DNA of 64,000 bases from NCBI GenBank assembly GCA_023411175.1, contig JAEYPB010000046.1, positions 30,116 through 94,115 on the forward strand. The letters are read 5' to 3'. This DNA is from Bacillota bacterium. GTDB lineage: Bacteria > Bacillota > Clostridia > Christensenellales > Aristaeellaceae. Shown here one piece after another: positions 50,459 to 59,827 of this stretch. Positions within the stretch are counted from its first letter, which is position 1. Every line of letters starts with the position of its first letter. Below the pieces are notes generated by a model. That model ran no database searches. It was not told where the DNA came from and saw only the letters and a list, made by a program, of their open reading frames with translations. The translations under genes and the position numbers were made by a program.

Positions 50459-51562
50459 TTACGGCTTGTCGATTGCCGCGGCGAACAGCGTAAGGCCGGT
50501 ATCGCCGTCTGTCAGGAGCAGGATGTAAGGCCTGTCCACCGTAAATTCAATGGGCGGGTCCTCCACAAGGGCCGCTTTGGCGGAGATGCCGATGGAGGTG
50601 GCCGCGGCGGCGGTGGTGCCCTTCTCGTCGATGTCAAGCCGCGTCTTCTGGAGGATGGAGCTGATGAAGAGATCCTTCTCCCCATCGATGCCGGAGAAGT
50701 CGGCGGTCATGTCAAAGGCGGCGGTGACGCCCAGCGCTTTCAGCGCATCCACCAGCGACAGACTGTCCGTAGCGGACAGCTTGGGCAGGGCAAGGTTCAC
50801 CTCCGAAAGCGCGTCCGTGGAGGCGTCCCACCCCGAAGAGAGCGCGGAGATCGCGTCCAGCGCGTCGGCAATGCTTCCGTCCGGCAGCACGACGGTTAGC
50901 CCCAGCGTGGAATCCCCGTAGGCGAGCCTGACCGCCCTCAGGCCGGGAAGCTCTATATAGGGCATGTAGGCTTTTTTGTGCATGAAGTCCACGTCTGCAT
51001 CGCCATCCGGCGCATGGAAGGTTTCCTTATAAGTGTCCTCCGCCGCGAACGGGAGGCGCCAGTCGGCCTTGAGCGCCAGCGCATTCACCAGCATCAGCAT
51101 GAGGTTCTCGTCCGGTTTTTCGCTGAGCAGCTGATCGATCAGTCCTTCGGTCTTCTCCTGCACCCAGGCGTTGACCTGCCCGTTGATGTCCTCGTTCAAA
51201 GTAAAGCGCTCCGCCTGGTAGCGATCCACAAGCAGCGCATCGTAATCGGTCAGAACGGGAAGGCCGTCCTTCACGAAGGCGGCGTTCGCGATCCTGACGC
51301 CTGCGGCCTCCAGTTTACGGGCCTTCTCCGCGAAATCGGCGAGCGCCTCCTCGGTCAGCCCGGCAGCTTGGAGAAGCTGTGCGCGGGTTTCCCCCTTCGC
51401 ACCCTCGGCGGCCATCATGAGCGCCAGGTTCAGGCTCAGCGGCGAGACGACCGTCTGTCCCCGCTGGGCGTAGAGGGTCTTGAGAAGTTCCACATCCGAC
51501 GCCCGCGCAACCGGCGCGGCGCAAAGCATAAAGGTGAGAACGGCGGCCAGAAGTCGCTTCAA
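50459..51562 (-). CDS. Secreted serpin (serine/cysteine protease inhibitor)
   Basis: 367 residues with a signal peptide (KRLLAAVLTFMLCAAPVARA). Serpin blocks: VVSPLSLNLALMMAAEGAKG, ADWRLPFAAEDTYKETFHA, VVLPDGS, DLFISSILQKTRLDIDEKGT and FTVDRPYILLLTD. The hinge EKGTTAAAAT is the small-residue run required for loop insertion, so it should be inhibitory. By the usual spacing (P17 at the Glu) the P1 residue is Lys in SAK|AA. TTG 51562 has AAAGGG 10 nt upstream; GTG 51571 is an alternative, 1 nt from that site. The target protease is unknown; the gene stands alone. Confidence 0.9.
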   Translation of the reverse strand: MKRLLAAVLTFMLCAAPVARASDVELLKTLYAQRGQTVVSPLSLNLALMMAAEGAKGETRAQLLQAAGLTEEALADFAEKARKLEAAGVRIANAAFVKDGLPVLTDYDALLVDRYQAERFTLNEDINGQVNAWVQEKTEGLIDQLLSEKPDENLMLMLVNALALKADWRLPFAAEDTYKETFHAPDGDADVDFMHKKAYMPYIELPGLRAVRLAYGDSTLGLTVVLPDGSIADALDAISALSSGWDASTDALSEVNLALPKLSATDSLSLVDALKALGVTAAFDMTADFSGIDGEKDLFISSILQKTRLDIDEKGTTAAAATSIGISAKAALVEDPPIEFTVDRPYILLLTDGDTGLTLFAAAIDKP

Positions 51563-51623
51563 TGCGAACACACCCTTTCATCGTCATCCGGGGGATTTCT
51601 GTCGTTTTGACGCGCCGCCTTTC

Positions 51624-51652
51624 ACAAAAGTTTCCTTTCCGCGCATAGGATG
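51624..51652 (+). promoter_or_regulatory. SigK-like site before cysteine-rich copy 2
   Basis: CATAGGATG at 51644-51652 resembles CATAnnnTA with one mismatch, and CACA lies 18 bp upstream (one base more than usual). Weaker than the 15442 site. Confidence 0.25.
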
Positions 51653-51726
51653 GCCTGGGAACGCAGGCGCTCGGGCGTCCGCCCCGCGCCCATGCGCCGC
51701 CCAGAAACCTGAAAGGATAATGCGCC

Positions 51727-52527
51727 ATGACGAATCAGCCTGAGGCCGAGCGGCTGGCCTGCAATATCACAATTGACTATTCCAGCGTGCTGGGAAGCCG
51801 CGTCCTGCCGTTTGAATTCTGCCTTAACCTTACAGACTCGGTGCTCGAACCCGCGCCGGGACAGCGGCAGCGGTTCAGTTACCACATCCGGGCGATGGGC
51901 TCGGAGGAATTCCGCTGTGTCAACCTCGCCTACTTCATGATCGGCCTATGCAAGGACATTACCGAGGATCAACTGGGCAGGATCTCCGTAAAGCGCAACG
52001 GCATGCCCGAAACGGTGGTTCTGGGGGAGAATGTCACGCTGTTGCACCCCGACGCGCCAGACCACAACACCGGCTGCTCCGGCCTGAAGTTCCACTTCTC
52101 GCTGGACAAGGCCTGCGGCGAGATGGACGTGAGCTTTGAACTGACCAACTGCTACCGCGTCGGCCCGGCGCCGGTGTGCGTGTACGGCGGCGGCGTATCC
52201 CGGAACGTGCTGTCGCTCTGCGGCCCCACCTGCCGCCTGGACGAAAACTGCTCCCGCATTGTCACCCAGCGCGCGCAGGTCAGCGTGCCGATCTCGCTGG
52301 CGCCCTACGTCCGCGTGGGCGAGGCGACCACCTGGTGCTGCGGCGCGCCCGCATTTCACCCGGCCTGTGACAAGGAAAGCCCGGAGGGCCGGCGCTGCAC
52401 CTTCTTTGTATCGCAGATGATGTGCGTCTCGGTACCCATCACCTTCTGCATCGATGCCCGCGCCTGCGAGGCCGACATCGAATGCCTGCGCTCCGGCTGC
52501 TGTGACGAGGAGGGCGACCCCTGTTGA
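51727..52527 (+). CDS. Cysteine-rich protein of unknown family (copy 2)
   Basis: 266 residues with about 22 Cys and no signal peptide. It is a full-length paralogue of the protein at 15505: LPFEFCLNL, APGQRQRFSYHIR, CKDITEDQLG, TGCSGLKFHFSLDKACGEMD, GPAPVCVYGGG, LCGPTC, TWCCGAP and the Cys-rich end SGCCDEEGDPC match in order. Cys-Cys pairs and extra Cys distinguish it from copy 1. Annotated families do not come to mind. AAAGGA precedes ATG 51727. It sits divergently from the serpin gene and just before the recJ promoter. Confidence 0.8.
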   Translation: MTNQPEAERLACNITIDYSSVLGSRVLPFEFCLNLTDSVLEPAPGQRQRFSYHIRAMGSEEFRCVNLAYFMIGLCKDITEDQLGRISVKRNGMPETVVLGENVTLLHPDAPDHNTGCSGLKFHFSLDKACGEMDVSFELTNCYRVGPAPVCVYGGGVSRNVLSLCGPTCRLDENCSRIVTQRAQVSVPISLAPYVRVGEATTWCCGAPAFHPACDKESPEGRRCTFFVSQMMCVSVPITFCIDARACEADIECLRSGCCDEEGDPC

Positions 52528-52553
52528 CGATATTTGACGAATCGTAGTATAAT
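52524..52553 (+). promoter_or_regulatory. Promoter of recJ operon
   Basis: TTGACG (52524-52529), 18-bp spacer, TATAAT (52548-52553), starting inside the 3' end of the cysteine-rich gene. Confidence 0.65.
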
Positions 52554-52562
52554 AAGGCATTC

Positions 52563-52587
52563 GGCCGGCGTTCCCGCCGGCCTTTTT
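52563..52587 (+). terminator. Terminator between cysteine-rich gene and recJ
   Basis: Stem GGCCGGC/GCCGGCC, 6-nt loop, followed by TTTTTG. It lies downstream of the recJ -10 box, so it may act on both the upstream gene and the recJ leader. Confidence 0.75.
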
Positions 52588-52602
52588 GATATGGAGGAAA
52601 CG

Positions 52603-54942
52603 ATGCTCCGATGGATTCCCCGCTGCGCCGACCCGGAAGGGCCGACCCTGATGGATCGGCTGCTTCGCGCCCGCGGTTTTGAGACCCGGGAGGCGGCGGA
52701 AGCGTTTCTGAGTCCGTCCCGCGCCCAACTGGGCGACCCGCTCGGGATGCCCGGCATGGACGAGGCGGTAAAGCGCATCCACGCCGCAAAGGCGGAAGCG
52801 CGCGCCGTGGTGATTTACGGGGATTACGATGTGGACGGCGTGACCGCGACCGCCCTCCTCACCCTCTTTCTTGCGGAGTTCGGCGTCCGCGCGCGGCACT
52901 ACATCCCCTCGCGCCACCGGGAGGGCTATGGGCTGAACGCGGAAGCGCTGCGCTCGATCGCCGCGGACGGAGAACAGCCGCTGCTCATCACGGTGGACTG
53001 CGGCGTCACCGCCGTGGCGGAGATCGCGCTGGCGAAGGAGCTGGGGCTCGACCCCATCGTCACCGACCACCACCGCCCGGGCGAAGCCCTCCCCGACTGC
53101 CCGGTTCTGAACCCGCTTCTGGGCTACCCCTTCCCCGCTCTCTGCGGCGCGGGCGTGGCGTTCAAGCTGTGCCAGGCGCTGGACGACGACCTCGCCTTCC
53201 AATTCATCGATCTCGCGGCGCTGGGTACCGTGGCGGACGTGGTGCCGCTGACGGACGAAAACCGGGCGATCACCGCGCTGGGCATCGCCCGGATGAACGC
53301 GGACCCGCGCCCCGGCATCGCCGCGCTGATGGAGGTCTCCGGCGTCAAGGCGGGCGAGGTCACGGCGGGCAGAATCGCCTTCCAGCTGGCGCCCCGGCTC
53401 AATGCGGGCGGCAGGGTGGGCGACGCGATCCGCTCCCTGAACCTTCTGACCGCGCGGACAATGGCGGAAGCCGCGCCGCTGGCCAGCGAACTGAATGATG
53501 AAAACAACCACAGAAAGGCGCTGGAGGGCGAAATCCTCTCCGGCGCGGCAAAACAGCTGGAGGGCTTTGACTTCGCCGCCCGCCGGGCGATCATCCTGGC
53601 GGACGAGGGCTGGAACACCGGCGTTCTGGGCCTCGCGGCCTCCCGCCTCGTCGAGAAATACAACCTGCCCGTGGTGCTGCTGCGCCGGGAGGACGGCGTT
53701 TTGCACGGCTCTTGCCGGTCGATCCCCGGCGTGGACATCCATCAGGCGCTGTCAGCGGTCGGCCACCTTCTGACCCGCTTCGGCGGGCACAGTCAGGCAG
53801 CCGGACTGTCGCTGCCGGAGGAAAACTTTCCTGAATTTGCCCGCGCGCTGGATGGTGTCATCGCCCGCGGAGCGGACCCGGAATGCTTCGTTCCCGCCGC
53901 GCGCTACGACATGGCGCTGCCGCTCTCCCTTCTGGACGAGGGCTTCGTGCGGCTGCTGGAGAAGTTCGAACCCACCGGCTTTGGAAACCCCTCGCCGGTC
54001 TTTCTGACCGGGGCCAGCGTTTCCGAGGCCCGCGCGGTGGGCGCGGAGGGCGCGCACCTGAAGCTGCGGCTCGCAGATGGCGGCCGTGGCATGCCCGCCA
54101 TCGCCTTTTCGATGGGCGGCCGCGCGGGCGCGCTGCCGGAGCGGGCGCGGGCGCTGTACGCGCCGCGCATTGGCGCCTACGGCGGCCGCGAGTATGTGGA
54201 ATGCCAGGTGCGCGCGCTGGAGGATGCGGGCTATTCCGGCCGGATTCGTCCGGGCTCCTTTGATTTTGCAGCGCTGTTCCAAACGTTCTTAACAAACAGG
54301 CTCTATAATAAGGCATACTCTATAGAAGCGTCGGGCGCTTTCGGAGGGTTCGACGGCATTTTCAGTTGCCTGAACGCCGAGCCGCGGGGTACGCTGGTGC
54401 TGGCCGCCACCCCGGACGCGGCGGCGGAATTTTTGAGTGCCGCCGAGTCCCACGCCCCCGACCGGATGGACGTATACGTCGGAAGCCAGCCGACCGATCC
54501 CCGCGCGTTCAACGCCTTCTGTCTCTTGCCACCGGGCGAGCCGCCCGAGGGTTACGAGCGGATCTTCAGCTTGGACGCGCCCGCCGCCCTCTGGGGCTAC
54601 CCGGTCATCGAACCGGAAACGCCGCCGCCTTCGCGGCTCCTGTTCCCGGATGTGGACGAACTGCGGGCGATTTACATCCTGGCCAGGGATTTTGCGTCAA
54701 GGCCCACCGCGGCGCGCTCCTTCCGCGCGATCTTGCGGGATCTGGCGCGGGAAACAGAACTTTCGGAAGCCTGCGTCTACGCGGGCCTTACGATACTCGA
54801 CGACATGAACCTGATCGCCCTTTCGGACGTGCATCCGTGGCTCTCGCCGCGTCCGCCCAGAAAGGCCGATCCGAAAGCTAACCCCATGTTCCTATGGCTG
54901 CGGCAATTATCTGGGTGGGGAGGTGAACCGCTTGGCACGTGA
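52603..54942 (+). CDS. recJ: Single-stranded-DNA exonuclease RecJ
   Basis: 779 residues. DHH domain: VIYGDYDVDGVTATALL (Asp triad), ITVDCG, VTDHHRPGEALPDC; DHHA1 domain with ASRLVEKYNLPVVLL and FGGHSQAAGLSLP. A C-terminal extension of about 220 residues (from GYSGRIRPGSFDFAALFQTF) resembles the RecJ C-terminal region of Firmicutes. It degrades ssDNA 5' to 3' in repair and recombination. GGAGG 5 nt upstream supports ATG 52603. It overlaps relA. Confidence 0.94.
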   Translation: MLRWIPRCADPEGPTLMDRLLRARGFETREAAEAFLSPSRAQLGDPLGMPGMDEAVKRIHAAKAEARAVVIYGDYDVDGVTATALLTLFLAEFGVRARHYIPSRHREGYGLNAEALRSIAADGEQPLLITVDCGVTAVAEIALAKELGLDPIVTDHHRPGEALPDCPVLNPLLGYPFPALCGAGVAFKLCQALDDDLAFQFIDLAALGTVADVVPLTDENRAITALGIARMNADPRPGIAALMEVSGVKAGEVTAGRIAFQLAPRLNAGGRVGDAIRSLNLLTARTMAEAAPLASELNDENNHRKALEGEILSGAAKQLEGFDFAARRAIILADEGWNTGVLGLAASRLVEKYNLPVVLLRREDGVLHGSCRSIPGVDIHQALSAVGHLLTRFGGHSQAAGLSLPEENFPEFARALDGVIARGADPECFVPAARYDMALPLSLLDEGFVRLLEKFEPTGFGNPSPVFLTGASVSEARAVGAEGAHLKLRLADGGRGMPAIAFSMGGRAGALPERARALYAPRIGAYGGREYVECQVRALEDAGYSGRIRPGSFDFAALFQTFLTNRLYNKAYSIEASGAFGGFDGIFSCLNAEPRGTLVLAATPDAAAEFLSAAESHAPDRMDVYVGSQPTDPRAFNAFCLLPPGEPPEGYERIFSLDAPAALWGYPVIEPETPPPSRLLFPDVDELRAIYILARDFASRPTAARSFRAILRDLARETELSEACVYAGLTILDDMNLIALSDVHPWLSPRPPRKADPKANPMFLWLRQLSGWGGEPLGT

Positions 54943-57286
54943 GGATTCAAAAGCCGCCTCAAAGGACTCGAAAGCCGTCGCGCCTTTCGGCGCTCCTTCG
55001 GCCGAGTGCGATTTAGAGCGCTCAAAGGCCTGTTCCGCCGCGCTTCAAAACGCCGTTCAAAAGGCGGAATCCGCCCTGACCGACGCCGCGAGCCTGGAAG
55101 AACAGGACCCGCAGCTTGGGGCTCTTTTGGCCAAGATGCGGCACTTCCACCCGAACGACGATCTTTCTCTGGTCGAGCGCGCCTACGCCTACGCGCAGGA
55201 ACTTCATGCCGGTCAGATGCGAAAGAGCGGCAAGCCCTACTTTACCCATCCCTACCGGGTCGCCGACATTCTGGCCGACCTGATGCTGGACGCCACCACC
55301 GTCGCGGCGGGGCTTCTTCACGACACCGTGGAGGACTGCGAGGGCTGCGACATCCACTCGATCGAAACCCTCTTCGGCCCGGAAGTCTCGCAGCTGGTGG
55401 ACGGCGTCACCAAACTCAGCCGCCTGGACCTCGCCTCCCGCGAGGAACAGCAGGCCGAAAGCCTGCGCAAGATGTTCTTCGCCATGGCCAAGGACATCCG
55501 CGTGGTGCTGATCAAGCTCGCCGACCGGCTGCATAACATGCGAACTTTGAAGTTCCAGGACCCGAAAAAGCAGCAGCGCATCGCCCGGGAGACGCTGGAC
55601 GTATACTCCCCGCTGGCGCACCGGTTGGGCATGAGCACCATCAAGTGGGAACTGGAAGACCTTTCGCTGCGCTACATCGATCCTGACGGTTACTACGACC
55701 TGGTGGAAAAGGTCGGCATGAAGCGCGAGGAGCGCGAAAAGTCCATAAAAAGCGTCATCGACACGCTGTTTGAAAAACTGGGCGAGCAGGGTATCAAGGC
55801 CGAAATCGACGGCCGCCCCAAGCATTTCTACTCCATTTACCGGAAGATGAAATCCCAGAATAAAACATTCGATCAGATCTACGACCTGATTGCCGTTCGC
55901 GTGATCGTCGAAACCATTCCAGACTGCTACGCGGCGCTGGGTGTGGTGCACACGCTGTGGACGCAGGTACCCAACCGCTTCAAGGATTACATCTCCATGC
56001 CCAAGCCCAACATGTACCAATCGCTGCACACGACGGTGGTTGGCATGGGCGGCATGCCCTTTGAGGTACAGATCCGCACCCGCGAAATGCACCGGACGGC
56101 CGAGTTCGGCATCGCGGCCCATTGGCGCTACAAAGAGGGCAAGCAGGCCGACGCGCTGGACGACAAGCTCTACTGGCTGCGCCAGATCCTCGACTGGCAG
56201 GATGAGACCCGCGACCCCGGCGAGTTCATGGACGCGCTGAAGGTCGATCTGTTCTCCGATGAGGTCTTCGTCTTCACCCCCAAGGGCGACGTGGTTTCGA
56301 TGCCCAGGGGCGCGACGCCGGTGGACTTCGCCTACTCCATCCACACCGCCGTGGGCAACAAGTGCGTGGGCGCAAAGGTCAACGGCCGCATCGTGCCGCT
56401 GTCTACCGAGCTCGAAAACGGCGACTTCGTGGAAATCATGACCTCCTCCGCCTCCCACGGCCCGTCCAGGGACTGGCTGCAGCTTGTAAAGACTTCGGAG
56501 GCGCGTTCGAAGATCCGCGCCTGGTTCAAACACGAGTTCAAGGCCGAGAACCTGGTGAAGGGCCGCGACATGCTGGAGAAGGAGGCCAAGCGCCTAGGCT
56601 ACCAGTGGTCGCAGCTCAACAAGACCGAATTTCTGGAGCCGATCTACAGGCGCTACACGCTGTCCTCGCTGGATGACCTGTACGTGACGGTGGGTTTTGG
56701 CGGGCTCTCCACCGGCCAGGTTCTCAATAGGCTCATCGAGTCCTACAGAAAGACCCTGAAGCTGCCCGACCCCGACCCGGTGAAGCTGGCGTCCGAGGCG
56801 CAGCAGCGCGCCCTTGAGCAGGCGCGAAAGCGCACCGTCAGCCACGGCGTGGTGGTCGAGGGCGATCCGGGCATGCTGGTCCGCTTCGCCAAGTGCTGCA
56901 CGCCGCTGCCGGGCGACGACATCATCGGCTACATTACCCGCGGCCGGGGCGTGTCCGTACACCGCAGCGACTGCGTTAACATGTCGGAATTCGCCCGCGA
57001 GCCGGAGCGGCTGATCCACGTCAGCTGGCAGAGCGACGAGGGCGCCGGCTACAACGCCGACATTCAGATCATCGCCTACGACCGGCTCGGCCTTCTGGCC
57101 GAGATCTCGGCGCTGTTTGCGAAGCTGGAGGTCTCCATCATGGCCCTTTCCGCCCGAGTGGACAAGAACCGGAACACCGTCATCAACGTGACGTTGAGCC
57201 TCAAGAGCACCAAGCAGTTGGAAACGATCATCAAGCAGCTTCAGAAGCGGTCGGACATCATCGAAGTGTTCCGGGTGAGCGCCTGA
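54932..57286 (+). CDS. relA: Bifunctional (p)ppGpp synthetase/hydrolase
   Basis: 784 residues. HD hydrolase domain (HPYRVADIL, LLHDTVEDCEGCD), synthetase domain (KRLGMSTIKWELEDLSLRYI and the substrate region DQIYDLIAVRVIVETIPDCY), TGS (VFVFTPKGDVVSMPRGATPV), a zinc-finger-like helical part and a C-terminal ACT domain (VNVTLSLKSTKQLETIIKQL). It makes and degrades the stringent alarmone. An N-terminal tail of about 70 residues (LAREDSKAASKDSKAV...) precedes the HD domain. TTG 54932 has GGGGAGG upstream; GTG 54923 is an alternative. It overlaps recJ and abuts dtd. Confidence 0.95.
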   Translation: MAREDSKAASKDSKAVAPFGAPSAECDLERSKACSAALQNAVQKAESALTDAASLEEQDPQLGALLAKMRHFHPNDDLSLVERAYAYAQELHAGQMRKSGKPYFTHPYRVADILADLMLDATTVAAGLLHDTVEDCEGCDIHSIETLFGPEVSQLVDGVTKLSRLDLASREEQQAESLRKMFFAMAKDIRVVLIKLADRLHNMRTLKFQDPKKQQRIARETLDVYSPLAHRLGMSTIKWELEDLSLRYIDPDGYYDLVEKVGMKREEREKSIKSVIDTLFEKLGEQGIKAEIDGRPKHFYSIYRKMKSQNKTFDQIYDLIAVRVIVETIPDCYAALGVVHTLWTQVPNRFKDYISMPKPNMYQSLHTTVVGMGGMPFEVQIRTREMHRTAEFGIAAHWRYKEGKQADALDDKLYWLRQILDWQDETRDPGEFMDALKVDLFSDEVFVFTPKGDVVSMPRGATPVDFAYSIHTAVGNKCVGAKVNGRIVPLSTELENGDFVEIMTSSASHGPSRDWLQLVKTSEARSKIRAWFKHEFKAENLVKGRDMLEKEAKRLGYQWSQLNKTEFLEPIYRRYTLSSLDDLYVTVGFGGLSTGQVLNRLIESYRKTLKLPDPDPVKLASEAQQRALEQARKRTVSHGVVVEGDPGMLVRFAKCCTPLPGDDIIGYITRGRGVSVHRSDCVNMSEFAREPERLIHVSWQSDEGAGYNADIQIIAYDRLGLLAEISALFAKLEVSIMALSARVDKNRNTVINVTLSLKSTKQLETIIKQLQKRSDIIEVFRVSA

Positions 57287-57735
57287 TGCGGCTGGTGGTG
57301 CAGCGGGTGTCCCGCGCGAAGGTTTCGGTCGGCGGGGATGTTGCGGGCGAGATCGGCCACGGTTTTCTCGTTCTGGTGGGCGTCGAATCCGGCGATACGG
57401 ACGAAGACATGCGCTACGGCGTCGAAAAGCTCACCGGGCTCCGCGTGTTTGAGGATGAGGCGGGCAAGATGAACCGCTGTGTCGCCGACGTGGGCGGATC
57501 GATCCTCCTGGTATCGCAGTTTACGCTCCTGGGCGACGCGCGGCACGGCCGCCGTCCCAGCTTTTCAAACGCCGCGCGGCCGGGAACCGCCGCGCCCATG
57601 ATCGACCGCATGGCGGCGGCCATCCTGGCGCGGGGCATCCCGGTGGCGCAAGGCGTCTTCGGCGCGGACATGCAGGTGGAACTTATAAACGACGGACCGG
57701 TCACCATACTCCTAGATAGCAAGAAGACCTTTTAA
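57286..57735 (+). CDS. dtd: D-aminoacyl-tRNA deacylase
   Basis: 149 residues. VQRVSRAKVSVGGDVAGEIG, the SQFTLLGDARHGRRPSFSNA catalytic motif and FGADMQVELINDGPVTILLD identify DTD. It removes D-amino acids mischarged onto tRNA. The start shares one base with the relA stop, a usual coupling in Firmicutes (relA-dtd). Confidence 0.96.
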   Translation: MRLVVQRVSRAKVSVGGDVAGEIGHGFLVLVGVESGDTDEDMRYGVEKLTGLRVFEDEAGKMNRCVADVGGSILLVSQFTLLGDARHGRRPSFSNAARPGTAAPMIDRMAAAILARGIPVAQGVFGADMQVELINDGPVTILLDSKKTF

Positions 57736-57764
57736 ACCCAACGCCGGGCCCGAAGGAGCGCGCA

Positions 57765-58394
57765 ATGGAAGATTTCAAATCAAGGCGTATTGAATGCGGC
57801 GGCTATACCGCCAACAGCTACCTCGTCTTCAGACCCTCACGAAATGACGCCATGCTCATCGACGCGGGAGACGATTTCGACGCGCTGATGAACAAAATCG
57901 AGTCCACCGGCAAGCGCCTGACGGACATCCTCTTGACCCACGGTCACTTTGACCACATCATGTCGGCCAAGCGGCTGCGGGATGAGACCGGCGCGCGCAT
58001 CCACATCCATCCGCTGGATGCGCCCTACCTGCGCAACCCTGCTCTCAACATGCTGGGCATGGTGGAGGCCACCAAGACGCCCTTTGAGCCCTTCGACGCG
58101 GACGAGATGCTGGCGGAAGGGCCGATGCTCGTGGCGGGGCTCTCCGTTCAGGTCATCCCTTCCCCCGGCCACACCCCCGGCGGCGTCAGCTTCTACCTGC
58201 CGGAGCAGCGCGCGCTGTACACGGGTGACACCCTCTTTCAGGTGGGCTTCGGGCGGTATGACCTGCCCGGCGGCAACGTGCGCAGCCTGTATGGGTCCAT
58301 CAAACGACTGACGGCGCTGCCCGGAATTACGCTGCTCTTGCCCGGCCACGGGGAGAGTGCCCCGCTCAAGCAGGTGGCGGAGGAGTATAAATGA
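57765..58394 (+). CDS. MBL-fold metallo-hydrolase
   Basis: 209 residues. Zinc motif THGHFDHIM (H-x-H-x-D-H), GHTPGGVSFYLP with a metal His, YTGDTLFQVGFGRYDL with the bridging Asp, and PGHGESAP with the final His. It resembles the YcbL/glyoxalase-II-like group common in relA-dtd operons; the substrate is not known. The stop overlaps the hemZ start (ATGA). Confidence 0.92.
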   Translation: MEDFKSRRIECGGYTANSYLVFRPSRNDAMLIDAGDDFDALMNKIESTGKRLTDILLTHGHFDHIMSAKRLRDETGARIHIHPLDAPYLRNPALNMLGMVEATKTPFEPFDADEMLAEGPMLVAGLSVQVIPSPGHTPGGVSFYLPEQRALYTGDTLFQVGFGRYDLPGGNVRSLYGSIKRLTALPGITLLLPGHGESAPLKQVAEEYK

Positions 58395-59827
58395 TCGAGC
58401 TTCGAACCAACGCGCCCGAGTACTTCGCGGATCTCGCGGACGTGGTGCGGGTGTTTTTTGACGAGCCGGTCGCTCCGGAGGCGGGCGACAGGCTCGTTTC
58501 CCATGCCCACGAGCGCTGCGCGGACGGCTGGACTGAAACCTGCGGCTTTCAGGGAATGGAGGAGCGCGTTTCGGCCCCATTCGCCCCCGGCCCCCTCGAA
58601 CAGAAGCGGCTGATCAAGCGCGCGGCGAAGACCTGTCTGTACGCTCTTCTGAAGCGAGCCACCGGGAAGCGTCCGCCCTGGGGATCGCTGACGGGCATCC
58701 GCCCGACGCGCCTGTTTTACGAGGCGCTGGAGGGTGGAAAGACCGAGGACGAGGCCGAAGGTTGGCTGACGGACGCCTTCGACGTAACCCTCGGCAAGGC
58801 GTCGCTTCTTCGCGAAATCGTCTCCGTACAGCGCTCGCTGGAAGCGCCCGGGGCGGACGAATACGACCTGTACGTGTCCATCCCCTTCTGCCCCACCCGC
58901 TGCGAGTACTGTGCTTTTCCGGCGGAAGCGCTGGGGCGCGGCAACCTCGTGGAGCCGTACCTTAACGCGCTGATGCGGGAAATCGACCTGGCCGCGCTGA
59001 TGATGGCCCGAAAGGGGCTGAGGCTCCGAGCCGGTTACGTGGGCGGCGGGACGCCCACGGCCCTTTCCGCGATGCAGCTGGACAGGCTTTTGACAACGCT
59101 CCGATGGAAGTTCCCCGGCGCGCTGGAGTGGACGGTGGAGGCCGGTCGCCCCGACACCATCACCCGCGAAAAGCTGAGTGTGCTTCGAAACCTTGAGATT
59201 GACCGCATCTGCGTCAACCCGCAGACCTTTCAGGACAAGACCTTAAAGCGCATCGGCCGCGCCCATACCACGGCGGACGTGCTCTCGGCCTTCGAATTGG
59301 CGCGGTCGCTGGACTTCCACAACATCAACATGGACCTGATCGCCGCGCTACCCGGCGAAACCCGGGAGGACTTCGAAGGTACGCTGGATACGGCCCTCTC
59401 CCTCGCTCCGGAGGGCGTCACGGTGCATACGCTGGCCGTCAAGCGCGCCAGCCGCCTGCACGAAGCGGGTTTTTCCCAGGAAGAGCCGAGTCTCGCCGAA
59501 TGGATGGTGGACGAGGCCCGCGCGCGGCTTGCGGAAGCAGGCTATCAGCCATACTACCTGTACCGGCAGAAGCACATGGCCGGTAACCTTGAAAACGTCG
59601 GTTACGCGAAGCCACGGCAAGCCTGCCTGTACAACGTGGACAACATGGAAGAGACGGTCTCGGTGCTGGCGCTGGGCGCGGGCGCCATCACAAAATGGCT
59701 CTACCCGCGGGAAAAGCGCATCGAGCGAGCGCCCAACGTGCGCAACATCGATCTCTACATCGCCCAGGCGGAAGAAATGGCGGAACGCAAACGCAAGCTG
59801 ATCTTTGGGAAGGAGCAGAACGCGTGA
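58391..59827 (+). CDS. hemZ: Coproporphyrinogen III dehydrogenase-like radical SAM protein HemZ
   Basis: 478 residues. N-terminal extension typical of HemZ (LLKRATGKRPPWGSLTGIRP), then the radical SAM motif CPTRCEYCAFPAEA (C-x3-C-x2-C), YVGGGTPTALS, TVEAGRPDTITREKLSVL and the HIGGEPS-like strand. HemZ is an oxygen-independent coproporphyrinogen oxidase homologue whose exact role in Firmicutes is debated. It overlaps the MBL gene by 4 bp, and its stop overlaps the cyclophilin GTG. Confidence 0.92.
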   Translation: MIELRTNAPEYFADLADVVRVFFDEPVAPEAGDRLVSHAHERCADGWTETCGFQGMEERVSAPFAPGPLEQKRLIKRAAKTCLYALLKRATGKRPPWGSLTGIRPTRLFYEALEGGKTEDEAEGWLTDAFDVTLGKASLLREIVSVQRSLEAPGADEYDLYVSIPFCPTRCEYCAFPAEALGRGNLVEPYLNALMREIDLAALMMARKGLRLRAGYVGGGTPTALSAMQLDRLLTTLRWKFPGALEWTVEAGRPDTITREKLSVLRNLEIDRICVNPQTFQDKTLKRIGRAHTTADVLSAFELARSLDFHNINMDLIAALPGETREDFEGTLDTALSLAPEGVTVHTLAVKRASRLHEAGFSQEEPSLAEWMVDEARARLAEAGYQPYYLYRQKHMAGNLENVGYAKPRQACLYNVDNMEETVSVLALGAGAITKWLYPREKRIERAPNVRNIDLYIAQAEEMAERKRKLIFGKEQNA

